Of a stretch of 45,847 bases of DNA, positions 1 to 9,641 are shown piece after piece. Made by a program: the position numbers and the translations under genes. Below the pieces are notes generated by a model. The model worked only from the letters and a program-made list of their open reading frames with translations. It ran no database searches and was not told where the DNA came from. The DNA comes from Falsigemmobacter intermedius (GTDB lineage Bacteria > Pseudomonadota > Alphaproteobacteria > Rhodobacterales > Rhodobacteraceae). How positions within the stretch are numbered: the stretch's first letter is position 1; every line of letters starts with the position of its first letter. The DNA lies in the NCBI RefSeq assembly GCF_004054105.1, contig NZ_SBLC01000021.1:1-45847 (forward strand), read 5' to 3'.

Positions 1-135
1 ACCCTGTGCAAGAGCCGGCAGAAATGGACCGCCGCAACGGCGTGAGAGATACAGTTGCTAGTGATATAGCTTTCCCCCGATGCAATCGGCCCCGGGGACA
101 ATGGCCGGTTGCAGCTTCATCAGTGGGGAACTGAC

Positions 136-573
136 ATGAGACTGACAATGCGAAGTGAGCTGGCGATGCGAACGTTAATGTTCTGCGCGGTCCAGCCTGA
201 AAAAATTGTACGTAAACACGAAATTGCCAAAGCCTGCGGGGCCTCTGAAAACCACCTTGCACAGGTGATCCATGTCCTGGGTCAGCTGGGCTTTTTGCAT
301 ACGATCCGTGGGCGCGCCGGGGGGCTTATGCTGGGGCGTCCCATGGAAGAGATTACGCTGGGTCAGGTGTTTCGTGCCCTTGAAGGCAATGTGCCCTTCA
401 CGGAATGCGCGGAGAACGGCGGGGGCGACTGCCCGCTGAAAGAGGTCTGCCGTTTGCAATGTGCGGTGAATAAAGCTCTGGGCGCGTTCTATGCGACTCT
501 GGACGAGATCACCCTCGCAGATCTTGTGGCTGACAACCACGGGCTTGCCAGCCTGCTGCGGCTTGCGGCCTGA
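136..573 (+). CDS. Rrf2-family [Fe-S] transcriptional regulator, NsrR-like
   Basis: A 145-residue Rrf2-type winged-helix regulator. The N-terminal part (about residues 1-65) is the helix-turn-helix, with the family-typical opening MRLTMRSELAMR. Cysteines C91, C99 and C105 (C-x7-C-x5-C) lie where NsrR and IscR bind an iron-sulfur cluster, and C109 follows. The x7 spacing is closer to NsrR (nitric oxide sensing) than to RirA, but the target cannot be fixed from sequence. I chose ATG 136 rather than the upstream ATG 109 because TGGGGA sits at proper Shine-Dalgarno distance and homologues begin here. It stands alone in front of tatABC with a 210-bp gap. The role as redox/NO or iron sensor is inferred from the family. 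Confidence 0.85.
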   Translation: MRLTMRSELAMRTLMFCAVQPEKIVRKHEIAKACGASENHLAQVIHVLGQLGFLHTIRGRAGGLMLGRPMEEITLGQVFRALEGNVPFTECAENGGGDCPLKEVCRLQCAVNKALGAFYATLDEITLADLVADNHGLASLLRLAA

Positions 574-590
574 GACATCATTCGCCTGAT

Positions 591-627
591 CCGCAGGCCT
601 GCTGACCTGCCTTCAGGCGGCCTGCGG
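591..627. repeat. Long hairpin downstream of the Rrf2 gene
   Basis: A perfect 9-bp inverted repeat, CCGCAGGCC (591-599) with GGCCTGCGG (619-627), encloses a second small stem CCTG/CAGG. It sits 18 bp after the Rrf2 stop codon. No T-run follows, so it is either a 3'-end-protecting hairpin or a Rho-assisted terminator. Confidence 0.4.
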
Positions 628-666
628 CAATAATGACAGGCAGAAGGGAAATTCGGGGCCGGGCAA

Positions 667-684
667 CTGACAAATAGCTGTCAG
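667..684. promoter_or_regulatory. Dyad CTGACA-N6-TGTCAG upstream of tatA
   Basis: A perfect 6-bp inverted repeat with a 6-nt spacer, about 100 bp before the tatA start. The shape fits a dimeric regulator operator in the tatABC promoter region. The cognate protein is unknown; the neighbouring Rrf2 regulator is one candidate by proximity only. Confidence 0.35.
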
Positions 685-783
685 GTACAGGACGCGGGGG
701 GCTTCCTGTTACCGGCTTCTCGTCTTAATCCTTAAGGCAAGAAACGTCCCACCGCCGGAAGCGGTGCTGTCTGGAGAAAGAAA

Positions 784-1002
784 ATGCTTAACAATATTGG
801 TCTTCCCGGCCTTCTGCTGATCGCCGTTGTGGTTCTGGTTCTGTTTGGCCGTGGCAAGGTTTCCTCGCTGATGGGCGAAGTTGGCAAGGGCATCACCGCC
901 TTCAAAAAAGGCGTGAAAGAAGAGACCGACACCATCCAGTCGGCGGCTGCTGACAACGCACGTGACGTGACCCCGCCGGTTGCTGAAAAAGACAAAATCT
1001 GA
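784..1002 (+). CDS. tatA: Sec-independent protein translocase subunit TatA
   Basis: A 72-residue TatA. It polymerises in the inner membrane to form the conduit for folded twin-arginine substrates. One N-terminal transmembrane helix (about residues 6-21) is followed by the FG hinge (LFGRGKVSSLMGEVGKG) and an amphipathic helix, then a short polar tail. It is the first gene of a tatA-tatB-tatC operon, 24 bp ahead of tatB, with a GGAGAAAG ribosome-binding site. The length is normal for alphaproteobacterial TatA/E. TatB follows with its own distinct sequence, so the A/B assignment is clear. Confidence 0.95.
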   Translation: MLNNIGLPGLLLIAVVVLVLFGRGKVSSLMGEVGKGITAFKKGVKEETDTIQSAAADNARDVTPPVAEKDKI

Positions 1003-1026
1003 ACGGACTGACCGGGAGGAGCACAG

Positions 1027-1479
1027 ATGCTCGATATCGGCTGGTCCGAGTTACTCGTCATCGGCGTTGTCGCGCTGGTGGTTGTCGGGCCGAAAGATCT
1101 GCCCGTGATGTTCAAACAGCTTGGCCGCTTTACCGCCCGTGCCCGCCAGATGGCGCGTGAGTTTCAGCGCGCCATGGAAAGCGCGGCCGATGAGACCGGC
1201 GTCAAAGACGTGGCGAAGGATCTCAAAGAAGCGACCAGCGGCATGGATCGTCTGAAAGACGCTGCCGATAAGTTCGAAAAATGGGATCCGCGCAAGGCGA
1301 TGACCAATCCCGGCAAAGCGGCCATGGGCGCGGTGATGGGCGCAGGGCTTTCGGGCTCCGCTGCGACGGCCTCTGCGACTGCGGCTCCCGCTTCGCCCGA
1401 GGCGGCGGCGACCACGGCCTCTGCTGCGCCCGCGGCTGCGGCTGCGCCTGTTTCTGGTGAGACGAAGTCCGACACATGA
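1027..1479 (+). CDS. tatB: Sec-independent protein translocase subunit TatB
   Basis: A 150-residue TatB, which with TatC forms the receptor for twin-arginine signal peptides. The N-terminus shows the TatB pattern [21 protein letters not shown], then PKDLP and a long amphipathic helix (about residues 25-75). The last 45 residues are very rich in Ala, Pro and Thr, as in other Rhodobacterales TatB proteins, and are probably disordered. The stop overlaps the tatC start (ATGA at 1476-1479), indicating translational coupling. Confidence 0.95.
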   Translation: MLDIGWSELLVIGVVALVVVGPKDLPVMFKQLGRFTARARQMAREFQRAMESAADETGVKDVAKDLKEATSGMDRLKDAADKFEKWDPRKAMTNPGKAAMGAVMGAGLSGSAATASATAAPASPEAAATTASAAPAAAAAPVSGETKSDT

Positions 1480-2336
1480 GCACTGATGACATCGACGACA
1501 GCGCGGCGCCGCTGATTGAACATCTGAGCGAGCTGCGCAACCGGCTGATCTGGTCTGTGGTGGCTTTCCTTGTCGGGATGATGATCTGTTTCACGGTGTG
1601 GAACCCGATCTTCAACTTCCTGACGCAGCCCATCTGTAATGCGCTCGCCGAGCGCGGGCAGAACTGTGGCCTCTTCCTCATCAAGGTGCAGGAAGGCTTC
1701 TTTGTGGCCGTGCGCATCGCGGTGCTGGGCGGCTTTGCGCTGTCTTTCCCCTTCATCGCCTTTCAGCTCTGGCGCTTTGTGGCCCCGGGGCTTTACCGGC
1801 AGGAGAAGGGCGCTCTGCTGCCGTTCCTGATCTCCTCTCCGATCATGTTCTTCCTGGGTGCGGCCTTTGCCTATTACATCGTGCTGCCGATCGCGTTCTC
1901 TTTCTTCCTGTCGTTCCAGCAGGGCGGATTTGAGCCGGGCACGGTGGACAGCGCAAGAAACGAGCTGGCCTCGATCGGCTTCCAGGGCTCGGTTGAGGAA
2001 TATCTCTCGCTGACGATGAAATTCGTTGCGGCTTTCGGGATCTGCTTCCAGCTGCCGGTTCTGCTGACGCTGCTGGGTAAGGCGGGGATTGTTTCTTCTG
2101 CCGGTCTGGCTTCGGTGCGCAAATATGCCATCGTTGTCATTCTGATGGTGGCCGCTCTGGTGACGCCGCCGGATATGATGAGCCAGCTGATCCTGTTTGC
2201 GGCGATTTATCCTTTGTACGAGGTCTCGATTTTCCTGATCCGCCGGATCGAGAAAAAGCGTGAAGCAAAGCTGCGGGCCGAAGGTCTGTGGGTGGATGAT
2301 GAAGACGACGAGAGCGAAGGGCCTGAGAACAAGTGA
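1476..2336 (+). CDS. tatC: Sec-independent protein translocase subunit TatC
   Basis: A 286-residue polytopic inner-membrane protein that recognises the twin-arginine motif. The conserved N-terminal cytoplasmic segment [13 protein letters not shown] (about residues 12-24) precedes six predicted membrane helices ending near residue 260. The C-terminus is an acidic, cytoplasmic tail ([15 protein letters not shown]). It is slightly longer than E. coli TatC (258 residues) because of this tail. The gene overlaps tatB upstream (ATGA) and the AAA+ ATPase gene downstream (GTGA). A likely client coded in this window is the twin-arginine substrate-binding protein at 28378-30000. Confidence 0.95.
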   Translation: MSTDDIDDSAAPLIEHLSELRNRLIWSVVAFLVGMMICFTVWNPIFNFLTQPICNALAERGQNCGLFLIKVQEGFFVAVRIAVLGGFALSFPFIAFQLWRFVAPGLYRQEKGALLPFLISSPIMFFLGAAFAYYIVLPIAFSFFLSFQQGGFEPGTVDSARNELASIGFQGSVEEYLSLTMKFVAAFGICFQLPVLLTLLGKAGIVSSAGLASVRKYAIVVILMVAALVTPPDMMSQLILFAAIYPLYEVSIFLIRRIEKKREAKLRAEGLWVDDEDDESEGPENK

Positions 2337-3178
2337 CGACTGATCCGCTGATCCGCATCGCCGAGGCGCTGGAGCGCCTCGCCCCCGCCGCATCTGCCGC
2401 CCCCGATTTCGGGGCGGCAGATGCCTTTATCTGGCACAGCCATCCGGACCGGCTGGAGCCGGTTCCCCATGTCGCGCGGGTTGATATTGATCTGCTGGTC
2501 GGAGTGAACCGATCCCGCGACACTCTGCTGGAAAACACCCGCCGGTTTGCCAAAGGCTTCGGCGCCAATAACGCGTTGCTGTGGGGCGCGCGGGGTATGG
2601 GAAAATCGAGCCTTGTCAAAGCTGTGCATGCCAAAGTTCGTGCAGAAGGTGAAGCTTTGAAGCTGGTGGAAATCAGCCGCGAAGACCTGGCCACCATCGG
2701 CCGTCTGCTGAACTTCCTGCGCGCTGCTAAAGAGCATCTCTTTATCCTCTTTTGCGATGATCTTTCGTTCAGTCACGACGATCAGCACTACAAAGCCCTT
2801 AAAGCCGTGCTCGATGGCGGGATTGAGGGGCGGCCTGAGAATGTGGTGTTCTATGCCACCTCGAACCGCCGGCACCTGATGCCGCGGGATATGATTGAGA
2901 ATGAACGGGCCTCGGCCATCAACCCAGGTGAGGCGGTTGAGGAGAAGGTCTCGCTCTCGGATCGCTTCGGGCTGTGGCTGGGGTTCCACCCCTGCGATCA
3001 GGACGATTATCTGGCGATGATCCGGGGCTATTGCGACAGCTACGGGCTTTCCGTCTCAGAAGAGCGGCTGCGCGCAGAGGCGATCGAATGGCAGGCCACC
3101 CGCGGGTCGCGCTCGGGTCGGGTTGCCTGGCAGTTCTTTTGCGATCTGGCCGGGCGCGAAGGGGTTAAAGTCGCCTGA
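2333..3178 (+). CDS. DUF815-type AAA+ ATPase, coupled to tatC
   Basis: A 281-residue P-loop ATPase of the DUF815 family. The Walker A motif is GARGMGKS (residues 85-92) and the Walker B is FILFCDDL (Asp 142/143). A sensor-like YATSNRRHL follows near residue 180, and a helical lid closes the protein. No membrane segment or signal is present, so it is cytoplasmic. The start is GTG 2333, overlapping the tatC TGA, so it is probably translated by coupling with TatC. The family function is unknown; it resembles clamp-loader/DnaA-type AAA+ proteins. The tight linkage suggests, but does not prove, a role connected with protein export. Confidence 0.85.
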   Translation: MTTDPLIRIAEALERLAPAASAAPDFGAADAFIWHSHPDRLEPVPHVARVDIDLLVGVNRSRDTLLENTRRFAKGFGANNALLWGARGMGKSSLVKAVHAKVRAEGEALKLVEISREDLATIGRLLNFLRAAKEHLFILFCDDLSFSHDDQHYKALKAVLDGGIEGRPENVVFYATSNRRHLMPRDMIENERASAINPGEAVEEKVSLSDRFGLWLGFHPCDQDDYLAMIRGYCDSYGLSVSEERLRAEAIEWQATRGSRSGRVAWQFFCDLAGREGVKVA

Positions 3179-3203
3179 TCCGGCAGATTTACCTGAACAG
3201 ATG

Positions 3204-3238
3204 AAAGGCCGGCCCGCGTTTGCGGCGCCGGCCTTTTT
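3204..3238. terminator. Terminator of the tatABC-DUF815 operon
   Basis: AAAGGCCGGC (3204-3213) pairs with GCCGGCCTTT (3227-3236) and is followed by TT. The flanking A- and T-runs make it usable in both directions. Confidence 0.8.
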
Positions 3239-3365
3239 CATTTCGGGGCGGGTGTAAAGTACCTCTTAAGGAACCTCTCCGGCAGGGCTGAGGTTGACAG
3301 GCTGTGACCCATCGGTGGTGCCGGGCAGACCCGGGCTGCTTTACAGAGTGAGCGGAGAGTTACGC

Positions 3366-3440
3366 ATGAATAATGTTATTTATATCATCGGCCTGGTTGT
3401 CGTGGTTCTGGCCATTTTGTCTTTTGTCGGCCTGCGCTGA
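3366..3440 (+). CDS. 24-residue hydrophobic small membrane peptide
   Basis: An ATG with GGAG 8-12 nt upstream opens a 24-codon frame whose product begins MNNVIYIIGL and ends FVGLR before a TGA at 3438. It is essentially one transmembrane helix with a terminal Arg. It is isolated between a terminator (3204-3238) and the convergent peroxiredoxin gene, so it would need its own promoter; a TTGACA at 3294-3299 is a candidate -35 box without a good -10. I recall similar 24-25-residue peptides annotated as hypothetical in other alphaproteobacteria, but have not verified this. The function is unknown. Confidence 0.6.
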   Translation: MNNVIYIIGLVVVVLAILSFVGLR

Positions 3441-3452
3441 GCCGCGCTGACG

Positions 3453-3914
3453 TCAAAGACCGCGTGCCGCCTCCAGCACTTCGGCGGCGTGGTCTTTGAC
3501 CTTCACCTTACGCCAGACCTTCGCGATCTGACCCCGCGCGTCGATCAGAAAAGTCGACCGCTCGATCCCCATATAGGTTTTGCCGTAGTTCTGCTTTTCC
3601 ACCCAGACGCCATAGGCCTCGCAGGTTGCGCCATCTTCGTCGGAAAGAAGCGCGACCTTAAGTCCGTGTCTGGCGCAGAAATTTTCGTGTTTTTTCACGC
3701 TGTCACGGGAGATCCCGAAGACCCTGCCCCCGGCTTCGGCGAATTCTGCAGCCAGCGCGCTGAAATCCAGCGCCTCAGTGGTGCAGCCCGGCGTGTTGTC
3801 CTTGGGATAGAAATAGAGCACGACTTTCGCCGGGCGCTGGTCTGAGAGTGTCACCATATCGCCGCCGTCGCGCGGCAGGGTGAAGTCGGGGGCAATCCGG
3901 CCGGTCTCGATCAT
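3453..3914 (-). CDS. Peroxiredoxin, BCP/PrxQ type
   Basis: A 153-residue thiol peroxidase that reduces hydroperoxides using thioredoxin. The peroxidatic site is DNTPGCTTEALDF, with Cys44. The usual BCP resolving cysteine five residues later is replaced by Leu49. A second cysteine, Cys80 in HENFCARHG, lies 36 residues downstream, the spacing of the alternative resolving cysteine in the PrxQ subgroup, so it may be an atypical 2-Cys enzyme with its disulfide to helix 3. I chose ATG 3914 (MIETGRIAPDF) over the longer frame because GGAG precedes it and homologues start here. It is divergent from the AsmA-like gene, with about 100 bp shared between them. Confidence 0.88.
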   Translation of the reverse strand: MIETGRIAPDFTLPRDGGDMVTLSDQRPAKVVLYFYPKDNTPGCTTEALDFSALAAEFAEAGGRVFGISRDSVKKHENFCARHGLKVALLSDEDGATCEAYGVWVEKQNYGKTYMGIERSTFLIDARGQIAKVWRKVKVKDHAAEVLEAARGL

Positions 3915-4017
3915 CTGAGGGCTCCGTTTCCTGGCGGTTGTGGGTGACATTCTTTTGTCTTTTACCCCGGTCTGTGGAAAGTTAAACCCTGCGGCAGAGA
4001 GAGATTTTTCGGATCAG

Positions 4018-7000
4018 ATGCAGGACGCACGCGCCCCAGACCAGCCAGAGCCCGCGCCCCGGGGGGGCGGATTCAGAAAACGGCTCGGTCGGGCCGTGTT
4101 TCGCGTCGGGCTGGCCCTTGCGCTGGTCCTGGGTCTGCTGAGTGGTGCAGCCTGGCTGCTGTCGGGGCGGCCGGTTGAAATTCCGCTCTGGGCGGTTACG
4201 GAGCTTCAGTCGAGGGTCAATACGGCGCTCAGCGGGCAGGCGCGGGTTTCGCTTGGCGGGGTTTCTTTGCGCATTGGGTCAGACCGCAGGCCGGAACTGC
4301 GGATCGAAGATCTGCGCATCGCCCCCGCAGAGGGGACCGGGCGCGCGGTGCTGCCGGATGTCTCTGTTCGCTTTGAGCCGGGATCGCTTCTGACCGGCCG
4401 GATCCGTCCCGCATCAATCCGGATCAGCGGGGCGCGGCTGGCCTTGCGGCGTCTGCCCGATGGCAGCTTTGATCTCGATGTCGGCGGAGGCGGTGTCAGC
4501 CCGCCGCAGAATTTTGCCGAGCTTCTGGACCGGATCGCTGACACATTCTCCCTGCCCATCGCCGAGGCTTTGAGCCGGGCTGAGGCGGATGCCGTGACCA
4601 TTACCCTCGACGATCGCCGTGCAGGGCGCATCTATACCGTGGGCGACGGGCGCATCGCGCTGAGCCGTCGGGGAGAGCGCGTGGCCCTGGACGTTGGTAT
4701 GGGGCTGGTGGGCGGTGGCGAGCGTCAGGCCCGCGCGCAGTTGACCTTCATCATGCAGGGCACGGGCGACGCCGAGATTTCCGTCCAGGTCGAAGACATG
4801 GCCGCCGCCGATCTGGCCGCTCAGGCGCCGGCGCTGGCGCCGCTGCGGGCGCTTGAGGCGCCGATTTCGGGCGAGATGCAGGCCGGTCTTGGCGCGGATG
4901 GTCGGGTGACTTTCCTGAGCGGCGCGCTTTCGCTGGGTGAGGGCGTTCTGAAACCCGTTGAGGGGGTTCAGCCCCTGCGTCTGGGCGGCGCTGAGTTTGA
5001 ATTTGCACTTGATCCCGCCGCCTCGCGCCTGCGGATTTCGGCGCTTCGGGTGGACAGTCCGGCGCTGCGTATGAAGGCGGCGGGGCATGTCGATCTGCTC
5101 GACCTGAAAGACGGCATTCCGCAGGATTTCGTCACGCAGCTGGCGCTGTCGGATCTGGTCATCAACCCTCATGGCGTTTTTGAGCAGAATGTTCAGTTCT
5201 CGGAAGGGGCCGCGGATGTGCGGCTGCGGCTGGACCCTTTTTCGGTCGAGGTGGGGCAGTTCTCGCTTGTGGAAGAGGGACGCCACCTCTCGCTCGGGGG
5301 CAATGTGCGCGCCACGGAGGCCGGTTGGGAAGTCGCGGTGGATGTCACCCAGGACCGCATCCGCCATGATCAGCTGATCGCGCTCTGGCCGGTGCAGGTG
5401 GCCACTAAGACCCGGGACTGGCTGGTGGCAAATGTGCAGCAGGGGATGCTTTTTGATGCCCGCGCCGGGCTGCGGCTGCGGCCCGGACAGGAGCCCTGGT
5501 TCTCGCTGGGCTATGAATTCAGCGATGCGGATGTGCGATTCATGCCGACGCTTCCGCCGATCCGTCAGGGCCGCGGCTATGCGGTGATCGAGGGCGCGTC
5601 TTATATCACCGTGGTTGAAGATGGTCTGATAACCCCGCCAACCGGCGGGGAAATCCGCGTCAGCCGCTCGATGTTCAAGGTTGCGGATTTCCGTCAGCGT
5701 CCCGTCCGGGCCGAGATCCGGCTCAACACGGAAAGCAGCCTCACTGCGGCTCTCTCGCTGCTCGATCAGCCCCCCTTCGGCTTCCTCAGTCGCGCCAATA
5801 TGCCGACCGATCTGGGTGAGGGGCGGGCTGAGGTCACCAGCACCATCCATGTGCCGCTGATGCGCCGGCCTGCGCGTGAGGACATTGAGTTTGATGTGCG
5901 CGGCACGCTGCGGGATCTGCGCTCGGACCGGTTGGTGAAGGGGCGGGTGCTCACCGCCGACAGTCTGAACCTCGTGGCCGTTCCGGGGCAGGTTCAGGTC
6001 AGCGGCGATCTGCGCCTTGGCGCTGCCCGGGCCAATGCCACATGGACGCTGCCCCTGGGTCAGCCCGGCGCGGGCAGCAGCGTCCGGGGTCGCGCGCGAC
6101 TTGATGCAGATCTGGGCCGCGAGTTCCTGGCGGGTTTGGGGGAGGGGGTTCTCAGCGGCGCGGGGTCAGCAGATTTCGAAGTGACCCTGAAGCCGGGCCA
6201 GCCGCCTGCGCTGAAAGTCACCTCAGATCTGAGCGGCGCGGTGCTGCGCATCCCGCAGCTCAGCTGGAGCAAAGCGGCTTCCGCGCGCGGCAGGCTCGAC
6301 CTTTCCGGGGAGCTCAGCCAGCCGATGCGTTTTGAGCGGCTGCATCTTTCAGCGCCGGGGCTGAGTGCCACGGGGAGCCTGCGGCTGGCCGAGGGCGGCA
6401 CGCTCGATCGTCTGGCGTTGAGTGATCTGAAAGTCGGCGAATGGCTCGATGCCAGCGCAGAGCTGACAGGTCAGGGTCGCGGAGCGCCGCCGCAGATTCG
6501 CGTGACGGGGGGCAGTTTTGATCTGCGCCGTCTGCCTGAGCGGATGCAGGGCGGCGCGGGGGCTTCGGCAGGCGGGGCGCGGACACCGATCACCCTGGCG
6601 CTGGATGACGCGCGGGTTGCGGGGAATATACGGCTTTCGCAGGTTCGGGGTCGCATCTCAGTGGGAGCGGGGGGCGTTGATGGTAACCTGACGGGCCGGC
6701 TTGGGGGGCAGGTTCCCATCGGTCTGACGCTTGCGGCCGGTGCGGGGGGTACGTCGGTGCGTCTGCAGGCCGATGACGGCGGCGCTGCGCTGCGGGCGGC
6801 GGGGCTTTTTGACAAGGCGTATGGGGGCGAGCTGGATGTGGTTGTCGTCCCCGACGGGGCGCGGGGCCATTATCGCGGCCAGCTCAGCATGAAGGTGTTT
6901 GTCGTGCGCAATCTGCCGGCGCTGGCAGAGATGCTCAATGCCGTCAGCATCGTCGGACTGATCGACCAGCTTGCCACCAGTGGCATCGCCTTCGGAGAGG

Positions 7001-7323
7001 CCTCGGGCGGGTTTCGCATGACCCCTGAGGGGATCGAATTGAATGAGATGAGCGCGGTGGGCGCCTCCTTCGGGGTCTCGCTTGAGGGGGTTTATTATAC
7101 CACCCAGGACCGCCTTAATCTGCGCGGGGTGATCTCGCCCTTTTACATGGTCAATGCTATTGGCTCTGTTCTGACGCGGCCGGGCGAAGGGCTGGTCGGC
7201 TTCACCTATCGGGTGGAAGGCCCGGCCCGTGCGCCGCAGGTCTCGGTCAATCCGCTGACGGCGCTGGTGCCGGGATTTCTGCGCGACATGCTGCGCCGCC
7301 CGGCGGCAAAGCTGCCGGGGTAG
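4018..7323 (+). CDS. AsmA-like/DUF3971 envelope protein (YhdP-type)
   Basis: A 1101-residue protein with one N-terminal membrane anchor (about residues 22-48, after a Pro/Arg-rich cytoplasmic start) and a very long, repetitive, beta-rich periplasmic part. The C-terminal section (from about residue 900) matches the AsmA-like C-terminal pattern, including [21 protein letters not shown] and [12 protein letters not shown]. Proteins of this build (AsmA, TamB, YhdP) are thought to bridge the periplasm and move phospholipids to the outer membrane. The frame is open from a GTG at 3940, but ATG 4018 is preferred because the upstream part overlaps the peroxiredoxin gene and looks non-coding. queA follows after 29 bp. 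The exact role is inferred from architecture. Confidence 0.78.
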   Translation: MQDARAPDQPEPAPRGGGFRKRLGRAVFRVGLALALVLGLLSGAAWLLSGRPVEIPLWAVTELQSRVNTALSGQARVSLGGVSLRIGSDRRPELRIEDLRIAPAEGTGRAVLPDVSVRFEPGSLLTGRIRPASIRISGARLALRRLPDGSFDLDVGGGGVSPPQNFAELLDRIADTFSLPIAEALSRAEADAVTITLDDRRAGRIYTVGDGRIALSRRGERVALDVGMGLVGGGERQARAQLTFIMQGTGDAEISVQVEDMAAADLAAQAPALAPLRALEAPISGEMQAGLGADGRVTFLSGALSLGEGVLKPVEGVQPLRLGGAEFEFALDPAASRLRISALRVDSPALRMKAAGHVDLLDLKDGIPQDFVTQLALSDLVINPHGVFEQNVQFSEGAADVRLRLDPFSVEVGQFSLVEEGRHLSLGGNVRATEAGWEVAVDVTQDRIRHDQLIALWPVQVATKTRDWLVANVQQGMLFDARAGLRLRPGQEPWFSLGYEFSDADVRFMPTLPPIRQGRGYAVIEGASYITVVEDGLITPPTGGEIRVSRSMFKVADFRQRPVRAEIRLNTESSLTAALSLLDQPPFGFLSRANMPTDLGEGRAEVTSTIHVPLMRRPAREDIEFDVRGTLRDLRSDRLVKGRVLTADSLNLVAVPGQVQVSGDLRLGAARANATWTLPLGQPGAGSSVRGRARLDADLGREFLAGLGEGVLSGAGSADFEVTLKPGQPPALKVTSDLSGAVLRIPQLSWSKAASARGRLDLSGELSQPMRFERLHLSAPGLSATGSLRLAEGGTLDRLALSDLKVGEWLDASAELTGQGRGAPPQIRVTGGSFDLRRLPERMQGGAGASAGGARTPITLALDDARVAGNIRLSQVRGRISVGAGGVDGNLTGRLGGQVPIGLTLAAGAGGTSVRLQADDGGAALRAAGLFDKAYGGELDVVVVPDGARGHYRGQLSMKVFVVRNLPALAEMLNAVSIVGLIDQLATSGIAFGEASGGFRMTPEGIELNEMSAVGASFGVSLEGVYYTTQDRLNLRGVISPFYMVNAIGSVLTRPGEGLVGFTYRVEGPARAPQVSVNPLTALVPGFLRDMLRRPAAKLPG

Positions 7324-7352
7324 GACCGGGCGGCGGGCTTTGGGATGTAAAG

Positions 7353-8402
7353 ATGAAACTTGACGATTTTGACTATCACCTGCCGGAAGACCTGATTGCG
7401 ACCCGGCCCGCAAAGCCGCGCACCGCGGCGAAATTCCTTATCTGTGAAGGCGATGGGATGCGCGATCTGCATGTCTCGGACCTGCCTTCGGTTTTGCGTC
7501 CCGGTGACCGGCTGGTGCTGAACAACACCAAGGTCATTCCCGCCCGGCTCACGGGGCGGCGTCTGCGCGAGAGCGCTCAGGGACTGGTCGAGGCGAAGAT
7601 CGAGATCACCCTGATGGAGCCGCAGCCCGACGGGGCCTGGCGCGCCATGGCCAAGCCGCTGCGCAAGCTGAAAGAGGGTGAGGTGATCCGCTTTGGCGAG
7701 CGCCTTTCGGCGAGCGTGCTGCAGAAATCGGACGAAGACGTCGTGTTGTCCTTTGACGCCGAAGGCGACGCGCTTGAGGCGGCTCTGGCCGAGGTGGGCA
7801 CCATGCCGCTGCCGCCCTATATCGCCGCCAAACGCGCGCCGGATGCTCAGGACAATGACGACTACCAGACCGTCTTTGCCCGCGTCTCCGGCGCGGTGGC
7901 CGCGCCCACGGCAAGCCTGCATTTTACCCCGGAACTGATGGAAGAGCTGCGCGCCATGGGCGTGGGCTTTACCGAAGTCACCCTGCATGTCGGCGCGGGC
8001 ACCTTCCTTCCGGTGAAGGTTGAGAACATCGAGACCCATAAAATGCACGCCGAATGGGGGCAGGTCACTGACAAAGCCGCGGCCGAAATCAATGCCACAA
8101 AGGCGGCGGGCGGGCGCATCATCGCGGTCGGCACCACCGCGCTGCGTCTGATCGAAAGCGCTGCCACCGATGAGGGGCTGCAGCCCTGGACCGGCGAGAC
8201 GGATATTTTCATCCGCCCGGGCTTCAGATTCCGCGTGGCCGACGGGTTGATGACCAATTTCCACCTGCCCAAAAGCACGCTTCTGATGCTGGTCTCGGCG
8301 CTGATGACGAAAGAGCGCATAGACCGGATCTATGCGCATGCCGTAGAGCAGCGCTATCGATTCTTCTCTTACGGAGACAGCTCGCTTCTGCTTCCGGGCT
8401 GA
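7353..8402 (+). CDS. queA: S-adenosylmethionine:tRNA ribosyltransferase-isomerase QueA
   Basis: A 349-residue enzyme that transfers and isomerises the ribosyl group of S-adenosylmethionine onto 7-aminomethyl-7-deazaguanine in tRNA, giving epoxyqueuosine. It opens with the hallmark [16 protein letters not shown] and carries [13 protein letters not shown] (about residues 52-64), HFTPEL and the conserved ...[23 protein letters not shown] segment near residue 210. The length matches the family (about 350). It lies between the AsmA-like gene and an MFS transporter on the same strand; these neighbours do not suggest a shared pathway. Confidence 0.97.
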   Translation: MKLDDFDYHLPEDLIATRPAKPRTAAKFLICEGDGMRDLHVSDLPSVLRPGDRLVLNNTKVIPARLTGRRLRESAQGLVEAKIEITLMEPQPDGAWRAMAKPLRKLKEGEVIRFGERLSASVLQKSDEDVVLSFDAEGDALEAALAEVGTMPLPPYIAAKRAPDAQDNDDYQTVFARVSGAVAAPTASLHFTPELMEELRAMGVGFTEVTLHVGAGTFLPVKVENIETHKMHAEWGQVTDKAAAEINATKAAGGRIIAVGTTALRLIESAATDEGLQPWTGETDIFIRPGFRFRVADGLMTNFHLPKSTLLMLVSALMTKERIDRIYAHAVEQRYRFFSYGDSSLLLPG

Positions 8403-8430
8403 AGCCTGCGCTCGGAAAGGCCGGGGGGCC

Positions 8431-9582
8431 ATGCGTGCTGTTCTGGCGGTCATCTGGCCGCTTCTCCTCTCTGTGGGCTTTTTGCTTCTGGGCAATGGCA
8501 TACAGGGGGGGCTTCTGGGTGTGCGTGGTGAGCTGGAGCATTTCTCCACCACCAGCATGGCGCTGGTCATGGCGGCCTATTTCGCCGGAATGCTGCTTGG
8601 TGCACAGCTTGCGCCCGGATTGATTGCCCGGGCGGGCAATGTTCGGGTGATCTCAGCCATGGGGTTTTTGCTGGTCATTGCCCTTCTGGGATACGGCCTG
8701 CTACCGCAGGTCTGGTTCTGGATCTTCTGCCGCGTCCTGACCGGGATCGCCATGGCGGGGATCTATGTGGCGACTGACAGCTGGCTGAACAAAATCTCCG
8801 GCGATGAGACACGCGGGCAGGTGCTCTCGCTATACATGGTGATGCAGATGCTGGGCATCATCGGGGCGCAGGCGCTGCTGAATGCGGCCGATCCCTCAGG
8901 CATGGTGCTCTTCATGCTGGCGGGGGTGCTGGTTGCGCTTGGTCTGATGCCCTTCCTGCTCAGCGGTGTGCAGGCACCGCCCTATCAGGCCGCCCGGCGT
9001 ATGGGGCTGCGAGAGCTTTACAGCCTGTCGCCGCTTGGCTGCGCGGGTATGGTGCTGAGCGGCGGGGTGTACTCAGCCATGATGGGCATGGCCTCTGTCT
9101 GGGGCACGGAGACGGGGCTGAGCCTGCAGCAGATCTCAATCTTTATCGGAGCGATGTATCTGGGGGGATTGATCTTTCAATACCCGCTCGGCTGGCTCTC
9201 GGACCGGATGGAGCGGCGCCGGCTGGTGGTGGGGCTATCGCTTGCGGGCGGTGTCCTGATGCTGCTGACCGCGCTTCTTCCCATGAGTTTTGCGCTGCAA
9301 AGCGTCATGGCTCTGGCGCTTGGCGGGATTGTGAACCCGGTCTACGGGCTGCTGATCGCCCATACCAACGACGGGCTTGAGCCGGAGCGGATGCCCGGCG
9401 CCTCTTCGGCGCTGTTGTTTCTCAACGGATCAGGCGCTGTCTGCGGGCCGCTGATCACGGGGCAGATGATGGCGTGGTTCGGTCCGCCGGGATTCTTTCT
9501 CTTTATCTCCGCCCTCCTGCTGGCGCTTGCGCTTTATGGCATCTGGCGCAGCCTTGCGCGTCCGGGGGCAAAGCGCGTCTGA
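8431..9582 (+). CDS. MFS transporter, YcaD-like
   Basis: A 383-residue major facilitator protein with about 12 predicted membrane helices. The loop between helices 2 and 3 has the MFS pattern (LAPGLIARAGNVR), and a second copy is seen between helices 8 and 9 (GWLSDRMERRR). The segment GIAMAGIYVATDSWLN in helices 4-5 is typical of the YcaD/DUF-type MFS subgroup. The substrate is unknown. The start ATG has GGAAAGG upstream, 28 bp after queA. Confidence 0.88.
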   Translation: MRAVLAVIWPLLLSVGFLLLGNGIQGGLLGVRGELEHFSTTSMALVMAAYFAGMLLGAQLAPGLIARAGNVRVISAMGFLLVIALLGYGLLPQVWFWIFCRVLTGIAMAGIYVATDSWLNKISGDETRGQVLSLYMVMQMLGIIGAQALLNAADPSGMVLFMLAGVLVALGLMPFLLSGVQAPPYQAARRMGLRELYSLSPLGCAGMVLSGGVYSAMMGMASVWGTETGLSLQQISIFIGAMYLGGLIFQYPLGWLSDRMERRRLVVGLSLAGGVLMLLTALLPMSFALQSVMALALGGIVNPVYGLLIAHTNDGLEPERMPGASSALLFLNGSGAVCGPLITGQMMAWFGPPGFFLFISALLLALALYGIWRSLARPGAKRV

Positions 9583-9641
9583 CGGTTGCGGCAGGCCCGC
9601 TTAGCTGCCACCATGGGGGCCTTGTAACAAGGAGCCTGCGC

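Noticed and set aside
3940-4017. Extended start (GTG 3940) of the AsmA-like protein
   Set aside because: The added residues overlap the peroxiredoxin start region and have no membrane or family features; the ATG at 4018 precedes the basic segment and membrane anchor directly.
4414-5850. A 478-codon minus-strand frame
   Set aside because: Antisense to the AsmA-like gene; composition rich in Arg, His, Gln and Pro without a recognisable fold.
9620-9632. Palindrome CCTTGT-A-ACAAGG over the DUF924 ribosome-binding site
   Set aside because: Short, with a single-base centre that cannot form a stable RNA loop; kept only as a remark on that gene.
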